A stretch of DNA of 64,000 nt from PXAP01 sp964421595 (GTDB lineage: Bacteria > Bacteroidota > Bacteroidia > Bacteroidales > PUMT01), in the NCBI GenBank assembly GCA_964421595.1, contig CAYQXY010000026.1, positions 1 to 64,000 on the forward strand. The letters run 5' to 3'. A model generated the notes under the pieces. That model was not told where the DNA came from. It searched no databases and saw only the letters and a program-made list of their open reading frames with translations. Positions 55,601 through 64,000 of the stretch are shown here, in pieces. Made by a program: the position numbers and the translations under genes. Positions within the stretch are counted from its first letter, which is position 1; the number at the start of each line of letters is the position of its first letter.

Positions 55601-56989
55601 TTACTGTTTGATGCAACGAACCGATAATCCCATATTGCGGGAATCAGCTGCACGCTGCAGGTTTCCGGCATTCACCATTATAGAACGGTTAAATGCGTTC
55701 TGTCCGCTATCACCTGTTGATGTCCACCATAATCCTGCCGATCCTATAAGGCCGTACGAACCATTGGCATCGCGGTTGCTGCCCGGTAATGCGGCAAAGC
55801 CAAAGCTGTTGGTCCCGTAATGAACATTGTGTGAATTCCATCGCGGATGTTCATTGGTAGAGCAATCACCGCCGAGGGGCGAGGAAACCTGATGGCACGA
55901 TTTTAGTGAATTGGCCAAACCATTGCCGGCATCGGGTTCATTATTGAGCCCAAACTGCTCGGACAGGTATTCTGTAAGCTCTGTCCAGTCCTCGTCAGAT
56001 GGAACTTTCCAGCCGGCAGGACAGAGTCGGCGTTCATCCTGCACGGCATACCAGTTATACAAAGCCCCGTAGGCAGCAAGAACTTCCTCTTCCCCTTCAA
56101 GGCTGCTGATACTGTGGGGATATATAGTATATGCCCCTTGTGTTGTATTCTGCCATGAATCATTAGCCAGTCCCCCGGCTATCAGGGTACCATCGGCATA
56201 TCTTTTTGTCCGAAGGTTCTCGGCCATCCATACCTGATTGCCAATGGTTACTATTCCATATCGGTTACCGCTGACATCACTGACAGTGGCGGCTTGTGCG
56301 GATGTTTCAAACTCAACAATGTTTCCGTAGGAGGTTCCTGTACCATTTGTTGCATATGCACGCAGATAATATCTGGTGCCGGCAGACAATCCGCTTATAT
56401 CGCTTATAAATGTCCCTGCCCCCTGTCCGTTTTCGGTAAACCCTGTATTCGCTTCAAGCGACATTGTCTCAGAATTATGCCATACCACCCCCCGGGCAAT
56501 TACGCCGGAACCTCCTTCGTCTATTACATTTCCTCCGGAGGTGGCAGATACAGAAGAAATATTGGTTACCTCGGAAGTGCTTACCGTGGCTGTTGCACCC
56601 TCAGTGGAAAATTCAACCTCATTACCGTATGAAGTACCGAAAATAGTAGTTGCATATGACCTGACAAAGTAATCTGTGCCTGGCGACAGGTCAGAAAGGA
56701 TACTCACAAACGGGCCGCTCCCCTCTCCGTCCTGTGTTATACCATAGTGTTTCTCTATCGTCGGATTTGCTATTGTATCATAGACTACCCCCCTGGAGGT
56801 TACAGGAGCAATTCCGCTTAAAGTGACATTACCTCCGGTGCTGGCTGAAGTCATTGTAACGGATGTTGCCGGCAGGGTGCTAACCTCGGGCAGCTCGACA
56901 GGATTTTCTCTTTGACAACCATGAATGATCAATATAAGGGACGTAACTGAGAGAAATACTTTAAAAAATCGGAAGATATGTGTTTTCAT
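55601..56989 (-). CDS. Lipoprotein with fibronectin-like repeats and a Fibrobacter-type major paralogous domain
   Basis: 462 residues. The leader MKTHIFRFFKVFLSVTSLIL ends in a lipobox-like HGC with Cys25, so it is probably an outer membrane lipoprotein. Residues ~40-235 hold two ~95-residue repeats of the type SGGNVTLSGIAPVTSRGVVY and LSPGTDYFVRSYATTIFGTSYGN. The rest (GNQVWMAENLRTKRYADG, ALYNWYAVQDERRLCPAGWK, VPSDEDWTELTEYL, SVRCIKQ) is the FISUMP domain, common in secreted Bacteroidota proteins and of unknown function. It lies downstream of the UpxY gene. Confidence 0.9.
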   Translation of the reverse strand: MKTHIFRFFKVFLSVTSLILIIHGCQRENPVELPEVSTLPATSVTMTSASTGGNVTLSGIAPVTSRGVVYDTIANPTIEKHYGITQDGEGSGPFVSILSDLSPGTDYFVRSYATTIFGTSYGNEVEFSTEGATATVSTSEVTNISSVSATSGGNVIDEGGSGVIARGVVWHNSETMSLEANTGFTENGQGAGTFISDISGLSAGTRYYLRAYATNGTGTSYGNIVEFETSAQAATVSDVSGNRYGIVTIGNQVWMAENLRTKRYADGTLIAGGLANDSWQNTTQGAYTIYPHSISSLEGEEEVLAAYGALYNWYAVQDERRLCPAGWKVPSDEDWTELTEYLSEQFGLNNEPDAGNGLANSLKSCHQVSSPLGGDCSTNEHPRWNSHNVHYGTNSFGFAALPGSNRDANGSYGLIGSAGLWWTSTGDSGQNAFNRSIMVNAGNLQRAADSRNMGLSVRCIKQ

Positions 56990-57126
56990 AATATACCAGG
57001 TAGTTTTTTAACTAAACAAACAACCGGGAATAATGTTGAGTTATAAAGCTGATCCTGAAAATGCTGCATATGTCTCTCCTGGGCAGGGGAGCATCCGGGC
57101 CACCTTAGTATAAATCTTACTTCCTC

Positions 57127-57633
57127 CTAACTTATAACTTCAAGGAAACCAGCAGGAATTGAGACCAGAAGCTGTTGTCCGATATGATCAATCCTGATCA
57201 TAACCCGGCGGTTGCCGCGAAAATCGACCAGCTCTCCTTCAAGCCCATGCATGGGCCCGCTAACGACTTTCACCCTGTCGCCCGGGGTAAAGTTCTCAGT
57301 TGTGACTTCAACATCGGCCTCATTGGCAACAAGCTTCCTGAGTACTTCAATCTGATTCTCCGGAATGGGTACTGCTTTCCCTTCGAACGAAATATAGCGT
57401 ACTATTCCGTTGGTATTAAGAACCTGGTAATAGTTGCCAATATCGATACGAACAAAAATGTAACACCTGATAAGCGGCTCCTCTACCCATTTACGCCGGT
57501 CGCTCCACTGCCTGAGCTTTTTCTGAAGCGGCAGGTAAGCTTCTATACCCTGTTTCTGCAGTTCTTTCAACACCTTCTTCTCTGCCCTGGAATTTGTATA
57601 GGCAGCATACCATTGTAACTTTTCCTTTGCCAT
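57127..57633 (-). CDS. UpxY-family NusG-like transcription antiterminator
   Basis: 168 residues with an N-terminal NGN domain (WYAAYTNSRAEKKVLKELQK, EPLIRCYIFVRID) and a C-terminal KOW domain (GDRVKVVSGPMHGLEGELV). UpxY proteins travel with RNA polymerase and allow read-through of one specific long operon, usually for capsular polysaccharide. No polysaccharide genes follow here; the next gene on the strand is the FISUMP lipoprotein. The target operon is therefore unclear. A TAATTTTG -7 box lies about 25 bases upstream of the start. Confidence 0.9.
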   Translation of the reverse strand: MAKEKLQWYAAYTNSRAEKKVLKELQKQGIEAYLPLQKKLRQWSDRRKWVEEPLIRCYIFVRIDIGNYYQVLNTNGIVRYISFEGKAVPIPENQIEVLRKLVANEADVEVTTENFTPGDRVKVVSGPMHGLEGELVDFRGNRRVMIRIDHIGQQLLVSIPAGFLEVIS

Positions 57634-57655
57634 CTTTTTTCTGTGTCTTGAAATG

Positions 57656-57663
57656 CAAAATTA
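57656..57663 (-). promoter_or_regulatory. -7 promoter box of the UpxY gene
   Basis: TAATTTTG on the minus strand matches TAnnTTTG, 23 bases before the ATG at 57633. No convincing -33 box was found. Confidence 0.45.
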
Positions 57664-57717
57664 ATCCCTTTATTATGAAATGATGTAAAATTATAATTCA
57701 AAAACCATTGGTCAAAA

Positions 57718-58386
57718 TCAGTTGTCAAAAATCCTGGTGCCAAATACAAACTTTTCGTTCCACCAGCGGTCGTATATGGAGGTGACAGTTACACCCCTGG
57801 AAGATGAGGTATGGATAAACTCGTTATTCCCGGCATAGATACCTGAATGTGTAATAAACCGGTTTGTCCTGTAGGACCTGGTAAAAAACACCAGATCACC
57901 TTTTTTAAGCTGATCTGTTTCAAAAACAATTGTACCGTACCTGGCCTGCTCTTCAGAGTTGTGGGGAAGATTGATACCATGGGCTGCAAAAACAGTCAGC
58001 AGTAGTCCCGAACAGTCCATGCAACTTCGTGTTTTACCACCCATGCAATGAGGCACACCGAGGTAGTCAAGTGCTGTCTCAATTATTGACAGAGCATTGG
58101 CACTGCCCGTGTCCAGCCTTTTTTCTGCTCCCCTGGTCCAGAATACTTCAGGAATCTCATTTTTAATACTGGAGGGCACAGCTCTGGTCTTCACGGCAGT
58201 TCTATCTGATTTTGTGTCATTTCTGGCCGAAGGTATTCTTCCACTACCTGACCTGTCGGCGGGTTTCTCAGTGTTCCTGTCAGCTTTACGTGGCGAGAGC
58301 CACCCGGAACAGGAGGACGCCATCATTAAAGTGCCGAGGGTGATACAAATCATTAGAATCAACCTGTTCCCTGAAAATCGAGGCAT
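57718..58386 (-). CDS. NlpC/P60 (C40) peptidase, lipoprotein
   Basis: I take the start as the Met at 58386-58384 (MPRFSGNRLILMICITLGTL), not an in-frame Met at 58500. This gives a lipoprotein signal with Cys at MMASSC, and a good -7 box lies upstream at 58474-58467. The mature domain has CMDCSGLLLTVFAAHGINLP (catalytic Cys), then THSGIYAGNNEFIHTSSSRG (catalytic His), with DLVFFT between. Such enzymes cut peptidoglycan cross-bridges. The protein is probably anchored in the periplasm or outer membrane. It is upstream of the UpxY gene with 84 bp between, possibly a separate unit. Confidence 0.9.
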   Translation of the reverse strand: MPRFSGNRLILMICITLGTLMMASSCSGWLSPRKADRNTEKPADRSGSGRIPSARNDTKSDRTAVKTRAVPSSIKNEIPEVFWTRGAEKRLDTGSANALSIIETALDYLGVPHCMGGKTRSCMDCSGLLLTVFAAHGINLPHNSEEQARYGTIVFETDQLKKGDLVFFTRSYRTNRFITHSGIYAGNNEFIHTSSSRGVTVTSIYDRWWNEKFVFGTRIFDN

Positions 58387-58466
58387 CTTAAACTGAATAG
58401 GTTTTTGACTATTAATGCAGTAAAGGTCTTTATCCAAACTAGTCCTGTATATCATATAATTATTTG

Positions 58467-58474
58467 CAAATATA
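58467..58474 (-). promoter_or_regulatory. -7 promoter box of the NlpC/P60 gene
   Basis: TATATTTG on the minus strand, with TTTTGG about 23 bases further upstream as a possible -33 box. It gives a leader of roughly 75-80 bases to the ATG at 58386 and speaks against the longer frame from 58500. Confidence 0.5.
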
Positions 58475-58751
58475 ATCATATGCTTTGCACTCACTTCCAA
58501 AACACATGCGGTTTATAAATGGGTTCACTGATTTGGTTATACGTGACAGTGATCGGAAATGTTTTTAATGATCGGGAAGTATTCAGCAACATAATGAAAA
58601 ATAGTTATTCCTAAGAAGATGAGCAATTTACATGTGCCGGTTTTTTTCTGAAGTTATGGAGATATTTAGTAATTTCGCAGCAGATTATCCGCCCCCCTGT
58701 ATTGTGCAATGGTATAGCGGATAAGCTTAAAATCTCAAAAAAATTCGGGCA

Positions 58752-59795
58752 ATGAAGGTATCGAATCCAAAAAAAATGGCAGCTTATGTTGCTTTTTTCA
58801 CTGCAGTCATTACAGGTCTGGTGGAAATGGTATTTATCTATTCTGCACTGGAAAGGCAGCTTCCGGTTTTAATAACATCTATCCTGGTAGTATTTGCTGC
58901 AGTTTACTATATGGTGTACTACCTGCTTAGTGAATTTATTTTTCAGAAAATAAACCCGATATATAAAACGATTAACAACCTTAACCTGCCTGCTGCAAAT
59001 ATCAGGAAAGACCTCGACAAGGAGAATTTGATTGAAGATCTCAACAGGGAGGTTGTCGACTGGGCAAAAGGAAAGACCAAGGAAGTGGAACAGCTCAGGG
59101 AGATGGCGGACTACCGCAGGGAATTCCTTGGTAATGTTTCTCACGAAATGAAAACCCCTATTTTCAATGTTCAGGGATATATTCTTACGCTTCTTGATGG
59201 CGGTATAGACGATCCCGCCATAAACAAGCTCTACCTCCAGAGAGCAGAAAGAAGTATAAACAGGCTGATCAATATTGTAGGCGATCTTGATACAATTTCA
59301 AGGCTGGATACCGGAGAGGTAAAAATTCAATTCGAAGCCTTTGATATTGTTGAGCTTGCAAGGGAAGTTCTTGATCTGCAGGATATGAGAGCCCAGAAGC
59401 AGAGCGTTAAATTAAAACTAAAGAACAATTTCGATAATGCCATAATGGTACTTGCCGACAGAAAAAGGATACAGGAAGTATTAATCAACCTGGTAATTAA
59501 TTCAATTAAATACAGCAGTAAAAACGGTGTAACAACTATCGATTTTCATGATATGGATGATAACGTCATGGTTGAGGTTGCCGATAATGGAGTCGGGATT
59601 CCGCATGCCGACCTGCCGCGTATTTTTGAAAGGTTTTACAGGGTAGATAAAAGCCGTTCACGGAACCAGGGTGGAACGGGCCTGGGCTTGGCTATTGTAA
59701 AGCATATCATCGAGGCTCACAACCAGAAAATTAATGTGCGCAGCACCGAAAAAAAGGGCACTTCTTTTACTTTCACCCTGAAAAAATGGTCCTGA
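58752..59795 (+). CDS. Sensor histidine kinase (PhoR-like), orphan
   Basis: 347 residues. Two N-terminal membrane helices (about 10-28 and 38-58) with almost no periplasmic loop suggest sensing within the membrane or cytoplasm. The HisKA H-box is FLGNVSHEMKTPIFNVQGY. The ATPase domain shows the N-box (NLVINSIKYSS), D-box (VADNGVGIPHADL), F-box (IFERFYRVD) and G2-box (GGTGLGLAIVKHI). It autophosphorylates the H-box histidine and passes phosphate to a response regulator. No response regulator is adjacent in the window, so its partner lies elsewhere. Confidence 0.93.
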   Translation: MKVSNPKKMAAYVAFFTAVITGLVEMVFIYSALERQLPVLITSILVVFAAVYYMVYYLLSEFIFQKINPIYKTINNLNLPAANIRKDLDKENLIEDLNREVVDWAKGKTKEVEQLREMADYRREFLGNVSHEMKTPIFNVQGYILTLLDGGIDDPAINKLYLQRAERSINRLINIVGDLDTISRLDTGEVKIQFEAFDIVELAREVLDLQDMRAQKQSVKLKLKNNFDNAIMVLADRKRIQEVLINLVINSIKYSSKNGVTTIDFHDMDDNVMVEVADNGVGIPHADLPRIFERFYRVDKSRSRNQGGTGLGLAIVKHIIEAHNQKINVRSTEKKGTSFTFTLKKWS

Positions 59796-59981
59796 CCCGG
59801 TTTTACTCAGAGGGCGCTTAACCTGTTTTCCACTGCGGAATATAGATCCCCTCACTGATAATGATTGTCCACCCGGTATGGATGGGCTGCCAGAGATAAT
59901 TTTTCCCGGTATTTGTTTGCTTCGTTTTAAGGTTATCGTATGAACCGGTGCATTTTAGTGTTATGGTATCGGGTTTTTTTC

Positions 59982-59989
59982 TATCTTTG
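59982..59989 (+). promoter_or_regulatory. -7 promoter box of ileS
   Basis: TATCTTTG matches the Bacteroidota TAnnTTTG box, about 34 bases before the ileS ATG (60024). It places the start of transcription near 59996. Confidence 0.6.
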
Positions 59990-60023
59990 TGGACTTTTTA
60001 GTAAATAAGCAGAATTAATAGTA

Positions 60024-63000
60024 ATGAGCATCAAATTTCCTGAATATAAAGAGCTTGATTTATCCAGAATAAACAATGAGATACTGGAGTTGTGGGAGAG
60101 GGAAAATACCTTCCACGAAAGTATAACATCACGTGATGGCCATCCGCCTTTTGTATTCTATGAAGGCCCTCCTTCTGCCAACGGTATTCCCGGAATTCAT
60201 CATGTAACAGGCCGTACGATCAAAGATCTCTTCTGCCGTTATAAGACTCTCAAGGGCTTCAGGGTGGAACGCAAGGCCGGGTGGGATACTCACGGACTGC
60301 CGGTTGAGCTTGGCGTGGAAAAGACACTCGGCATTACAAAGGAAGATATAGGCAAAACCATTTCGATTGCCGATTATAACAAAGCCTGCAAAAAGGAGGT
60401 GATGAAGTACACTGACCTCTGGGAGAATCTGACGAAAAAAATGGGCTACTGGGTTGATATGGACAAACCATATATTACCTATGATAACCGTTATATAGAG
60501 ACCCTCTGGCATCTGCTGGGCGAACTGTACAAAAAAAACCTGCTTTACAAGGGGTACTCAATTCAGCCTTATTCGCCGGCAGCAGGTACGGGACTGTCAA
60601 CGCATGAGCTTAATCAGCCGGGTTGTTACCGCGATGTTAAGGATACCACGGTGGTGGCACAGTTTAAGTTAGTACGGAGCGAGAAATCGGAATTCCTGTT
60701 TGACAATGCTTCCACGGAAGTGTTTTTCCTGGCATGGACAACAACACCATGGACACTGCCCAGCAATACTGCTCTGGCAGTGGGCGGCGATATAGACTAT
60801 TCAAGGATACTTACATTCAATCCCTATACCGGGAAGCCTGTAACTGTTATACTTGCCAGTGAACTTACCGGTTCCTTTTTCAAGGAGGAAAACAGGTCCA
60901 TTCCCATGGAAGATTATAAAACGGGCGACAAGAATATCCCGTGGAGACTTCTGGGTGAGCATAAGGGTGAGCAGTTTCACCTGTTGAGGTATGAGCAGCT
61001 GCTTCCTCTGCAGCAGCCGGCCGAAGGGGATGCTTTCGTGGTGCTGACCGGCGACTTCGTCACTACGGCCGAAGGTACCGGGATTGTGCATATTGCCCCT
61101 TCTTTTGGTGCCGATGACTTCCGGATTGGCAAGGAATACGGCGTAGGGTCACTTACCCTGGTTGACAGGAAAGGGAAATTTGTTGATGAGGCAGGTTGGC
61201 TTGCCGGCAAATATGTGAAGAACGAATATGATGAAAGCATTCCTGAGGGGACCGAGACCACTGACGTGGAAATTGCCGTACATCTGAAAAATGAGAACAG
61301 GGCCTTCCGGATTGAAAAGTATGTTCACTCGTACCCGCATTGCTGGCGTACCGATAAACCGGTATTGTATTATCCTCTCGATTCCTGGTTCGTCCGAACC
61401 ACTGCCTTGAAAGAGAGGCTGATTGAACTGAATAACACCATTAACTGGAAACCGGCTTCAACGGGTTCAGGAAGGTTTGGGAAATGGCTGGAGAATTTAG
61501 TCGACTGGAACTTGTCTCGTTCGAGATACTGGGGAACTCCCCTTCCGATATGGGCCACCGAAGATGGTAGTGAACAAATATGCATCAGTTCTGTTTCTCA
61601 GCTCAAATCGGAGATTGAAAAGGCGATGGAAGCAGGCTACATGAATGAGAACCCGCTAAAGGATTACAGGGAGGATGACTTTTCAGACAGTAACTATGGT
61701 TTGTTTGACCTGCACAGGCCTTTTGTGGATGATATCTTCCTTGTTAGTGAAACCGGGAAAAAAATGACCCGTGAAGAGGACCTGATTGACGTTTGGTTTG
61801 ATTCCGGCGCGATGCCTTATGCCCAGATGCATTATCCGTTCAACAACAAAGAGTGGTTTGAGAATAATTTTCCGGCCGACTTTATTGCCGAGGGAGTGGA
61901 CCAGACCAGGGGTTGGTTTTTCACTCTTCATGCCATCGCCGGACTGCTTTTTGATTCTGTGGCATTTAAAAATATTATTTCTAACGGACTTGTTCTTGAC
62001 AAGAACGGGAACAAAATGTCGAAGAGGCTGGGAAATGCAGCCGACCCCTTTTCCATAATCGAAAAGTTCGGTTCAGATCCGCTGCGCTGGTACCTGATAA
62101 CAAATGCCCAGCCATGGGATAACCTCAAATTTGATGAGTCGGGTGTTGAAGAGGTCAGGAGGAAATTTTTTGGCACGCTATATAATACCTATAACTTCTT
62201 TGCATTGTATGCCAATGTAGATGGTTTTACCGGTAAAGAAAAAGAAGTGCCGCTTAGTGAAAGGACCGAGATTGACAGGTGGATTATTTCACTTCTGAAT
62301 TCGCTGGTCAGGACTGTAGGCGAAGCTTATGAAAATTATGAGCCTACAAAAGCCGGCAGGGCAATTCAGGAATTTGTGACTGAGCATCTCAGTAACTGGT
62401 ACGTTCGCCTGAACAGGAAACGTTTCTGGGGCGGTGTTGCTTCCGACGATAAACTGGCGGCCTACCAGACCCTTTATGAATGTCTTGAAAAAGTTGCAAT
62501 TCTCGCATCGCCTGTTGCTCCGTTTTTTTGCGATAAGCTCTTTCGCGACTTGAATTCAGTGGCAGGGAAACAGAAGGTTTCTTCAGTGCACCTGGCATCT
62601 TTTTGCTCTTACGATGATGAAAGGATTGACCATGACCTTGAAGAGAGGATGGAGGTCGCCCAGAGGATCTCTTCAATGATCCTCAGCCTGCGACGGAAAG
62701 TAAACATCAAGGTGAGGCAGCCCCTGAGCAGGATTATTATTCCGGCACCAGGAATAACAATGGTAAAACAGATAGAGGGAGTAAAAAATCTGATTCTCTC
62801 TGAAACAAACATAAGGGAAATAGAGTTTATTTCCGATACCTCAGGCATACTTGTGAAAAGGATAAGGCCCGACTTTAAAAAACTGGGGCCAAAGTACGGG
62901 AAACTGATGAAAGCAATATCTGAAGTAATTCTCAGTTTTACACAGGACGATATCAGCAGGCTTGAGTCTACCGGCAGCAGGGAGATAACGGCAGGTAGCA

Positions 63001-63386
63001 CACTGATCAACCTGCAACGTGATGATGTGGAAATAGTTTCGGAAGATATACCCGGATGGCTGGTTGCCAATGAAGGCAATATAACGGTGGCTCTTGATAT
63101 AACAATAAGCAAAGAGCTAAAGGAAGAAGGGATTGCCAGGGAATTTATAAACAGGATCCAGAATATCAGGAAGGAAAATGGTTTCGATGTGACCGACAAG
63201 ATCAGGATCACAATCAGAAAGCATGAAGCGCTGAATGATGCTGTCGAAAATCACAGGGAATATATAGGCTCGCAAACCCTTGCCTCCAGTATAGAACTTG
63301 TAGGGGAAGTTAACGGGAACAGCGCTAAAACAGTGGAGATCGATGAAGGTGTGGAGACCTTGATAAACATTCAGAGGCTTGACTAA
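60024..63386 (+). CDS. ileS: Isoleucine--tRNA ligase
   Basis: 1120 residues. It attaches isoleucine to tRNA-Ile in the cytoplasm. Class I signatures: the HIGH-region variant GPPSANGIPGIHHVTG and KMSKS as NKMSKRLGN. The editing (CP1) domain lies between them (WTTTPWTLPSNTALAVG), and the anticodon-binding helical domain is at the C terminus. GWDTHGLPVELGVEK is of the eukaryote-like type usual in Bacteroidota, and the C-terminal zinc finger of the classic bacterial enzyme is absent. It is followed at 55 bp by the DksA-like gene, a common arrangement in this phylum. Confidence 0.97.
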   Translation: MSIKFPEYKELDLSRINNEILELWERENTFHESITSRDGHPPFVFYEGPPSANGIPGIHHVTGRTIKDLFCRYKTLKGFRVERKAGWDTHGLPVELGVEKTLGITKEDIGKTISIADYNKACKKEVMKYTDLWENLTKKMGYWVDMDKPYITYDNRYIETLWHLLGELYKKNLLYKGYSIQPYSPAAGTGLSTHELNQPGCYRDVKDTTVVAQFKLVRSEKSEFLFDNASTEVFFLAWTTTPWTLPSNTALAVGGDIDYSRILTFNPYTGKPVTVILASELTGSFFKEENRSIPMEDYKTGDKNIPWRLLGEHKGEQFHLLRYEQLLPLQQPAEGDAFVVLTGDFVTTAEGTGIVHIAPSFGADDFRIGKEYGVGSLTLVDRKGKFVDEAGWLAGKYVKNEYDESIPEGTETTDVEIAVHLKNENRAFRIEKYVHSYPHCWRTDKPVLYYPLDSWFVRTTALKERLIELNNTINWKPASTGSGRFGKWLENLVDWNLSRSRYWGTPLPIWATEDGSEQICISSVSQLKSEIEKAMEAGYMNENPLKDYREDDFSDSNYGLFDLHRPFVDDIFLVSETGKKMTREEDLIDVWFDSGAMPYAQMHYPFNNKEWFENNFPADFIAEGVDQTRGWFFTLHAIAGLLFDSVAFKNIISNGLVLDKNGNKMSKRLGNAADPFSIIEKFGSDPLRWYLITNAQPWDNLKFDESGVEEVRRKFFGTLYNTYNFFALYANVDGFTGKEKEVPLSERTEIDRWIISLLNSLVRTVGEAYENYEPTKAGRAIQEFVTEHLSNWYVRLNRKRFWGGVASDDKLAAYQTLYECLEKVAILASPVAPFFCDKLFRDLNSVAGKQKVSSVHLASFCSYDDERIDHDLEERMEVAQRISSMILSLRRKVNIKVRQPLSRIIIPAPGITMVKQIEGVKNLILSETNIREIEFISDTSGILVKRIRPDFKKLGPKYGKLMKAISEVILSFTQDDISRLESTGSREITAGSTLINLQRDDVEIVSEDIPGWLVANEGNITVALDITISKELKEEGIAREFINRIQNIRKENGFDVTDKIRITIRKHEALNDAVENHREYIGSQTLASSIELVGEVNGNSAKTVEIDEGVETLINIQRLD

Positions 63387-63441
63387 GTTTTGTTTGGTTT
63401 TGTAATGAATAAATTATGTACATTTATAAAAAATTAGAGTT

Positions 63442-63825
63442 ATGGCAGAAATAGAGAAGACCAGATTCTCAGATGCGGAACTGGCAGAATTTAAGTCAAT
63501 TATTCTTGATAAGCTGGAAAAGGCAAAACAAGATTATGATATTCTTAAAAGCACTATCACACAGGGCGACAGTAACGATATTCAGGATACGTCACCTACT
63601 TTCAAGGTTCTTGAAGAGGGTGCATCAACCCTTTCAAAAGAAGAAGCAGGAAACCTGGCCCAGAGGCAACAGAAATTTATCCAGCATCTCCAGGCTGCCC
63701 TGGTTCGTATTGAGCACAAGACGTATGGTATTTGCCGGGAAACCGGCAAGCTGATTTCCAAAGATCGCCTTAGAGCCGTGCCTCATGCTACCCTTAGCAT
63801 GGAAGCAAAACAGAAGCAGCGCTGA
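63442..63825 (+). CDS. TraR/DksA-family zinc-finger-like protein
   Basis: 127 residues. The N-terminal coiled coil (LAEFKSIILDKLEKAKQDYD) and the C-terminal YGICRETGKLISKDRLRAVPHA region match TraR/DksA proteins, which bind the secondary channel of RNA polymerase. Only one of the four zinc cysteines remains (in YGIC), as is usual in Bacteroidota members, so zinc binding is doubtful. A weak TACATTTA box lies between ileS and this gene; it may also be read with ileS. Confidence 0.92.
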   Translation: MAEIEKTRFSDAELAEFKSIILDKLEKAKQDYDILKSTITQGDSNDIQDTSPTFKVLEEGASTLSKEEAGNLAQRQQKFIQHLQAALVRIEHKTYGICRETGKLISKDRLRAVPHATLSMEAKQKQR

Positions 63826-63854
63826 CAATTAAAAAAAAATAATTGCTGATGATT

Positions 63855-63874
63855 GGGAGAGAGAACATTCTCCC
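63855..63874 (+). terminator. Weak hairpin after the DksA-like gene
   Basis: gggaga (63855-63860) pairs with tctccc (63869-63874) across an 8-base loop. The downstream sequence has only short T-runs, so this is a modest terminator candidate. The remaining ~125 bases of the window show no gene. Confidence 0.4.
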
Positions 63875-64000
63875 GGTCATTTTGCTTTTAAGACGGTCAT
63901 GTTGAGTAATGGTTTTCCCTCAGAAAGCGGACATTTAACGAGAAAATAATACTCGTAACCTCAGACATGCAGACCCTGCCGGTATTGCTTCATTTCAGGT

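Noticed and set aside
58387..58500. N-terminal extension of the NlpC/P60 protein from the upstream Met
   Set aside because: The extension would precede or overlap the TATATTTG promoter box and would bury the lipoprotein signal; the Met at 58386 gives a normal lipoprotein.

Overview
The window looks like a chromosome segment of a member of the Bacteroidota, probably class Bacteroidia. The signs are a T9SS type B (gliding-motility) C-terminal sorting domain, an UpxY-type NusG paralogue, a Fibrobacter-type major paralogous domain lipoprotein, a DUF6089-type outer membrane barrel, a Bacteroidota-style IleRS, a DksA-like protein with a degraded zinc finger, and -7 boxes of the TAnnTTTG type in front of several genes. 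No rRNA, tRNA, CRISPR array or intact insertion sequence was seen.

Layout. (1) 1-3840: 3' part of a large PKD-rich T9SS-exported surface protein, closed by a strong hairpin terminator, followed by a decayed sugar-isomerase gene (4030-4443). (2) 4.5-50 kb: an accessory island read almost entirely on the minus strand. It holds a Tc (toxin complex) operon: a TcB-TcC fusion with a predicted PD-(D/E)XK nuclease tip, a 3002-residue TcA, and two paralogous small proteins. It also holds a 992-residue protein, a three-gene block (subtilase-vWA fusion, a 695-residue protein with an internal duplication, a GATase1-like protein), and a pair of giant unrecognised proteins (1639 and 1231 residues). None of these island proteins has a visible signal peptide or T9SS tail. 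A plus-strand HicB-like gene and an AT-rich AbiL/RloAB-like pair are inserted between the blocks. (3) 50.7-64 kb: mostly housekeeping genes (epimerase, riboflavin synthase, ferredoxin, DUF1801, FISUMP lipoprotein, UpxY, NlpC/P60 lipoprotein, histidine kinase, IleRS, DksA-like) plus an AT-rich HEPN gene pair.

The most interesting observation is regulatory. Each of the four minus-strand transcription units of the island (heads at 7460, 27491, 37463 and 50021) is preceded by the same promoter-like element. On the minus strand it reads TTTG, 20 bases, TAACTTG(C), then an AT-rich block with AGAYTAAAT. The unit at 7460 has two copies. Each unit also has a leader with degenerate 22-25 bp tandem repeats (CCTGA...C-GGATAATT type). 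A second shared motif lies just upstream of three genes inside the island. These shared signals suggest that the Tc toxin, the subtilase-vWA block and the giant-protein pair form one co-regulated system whose function is not known.
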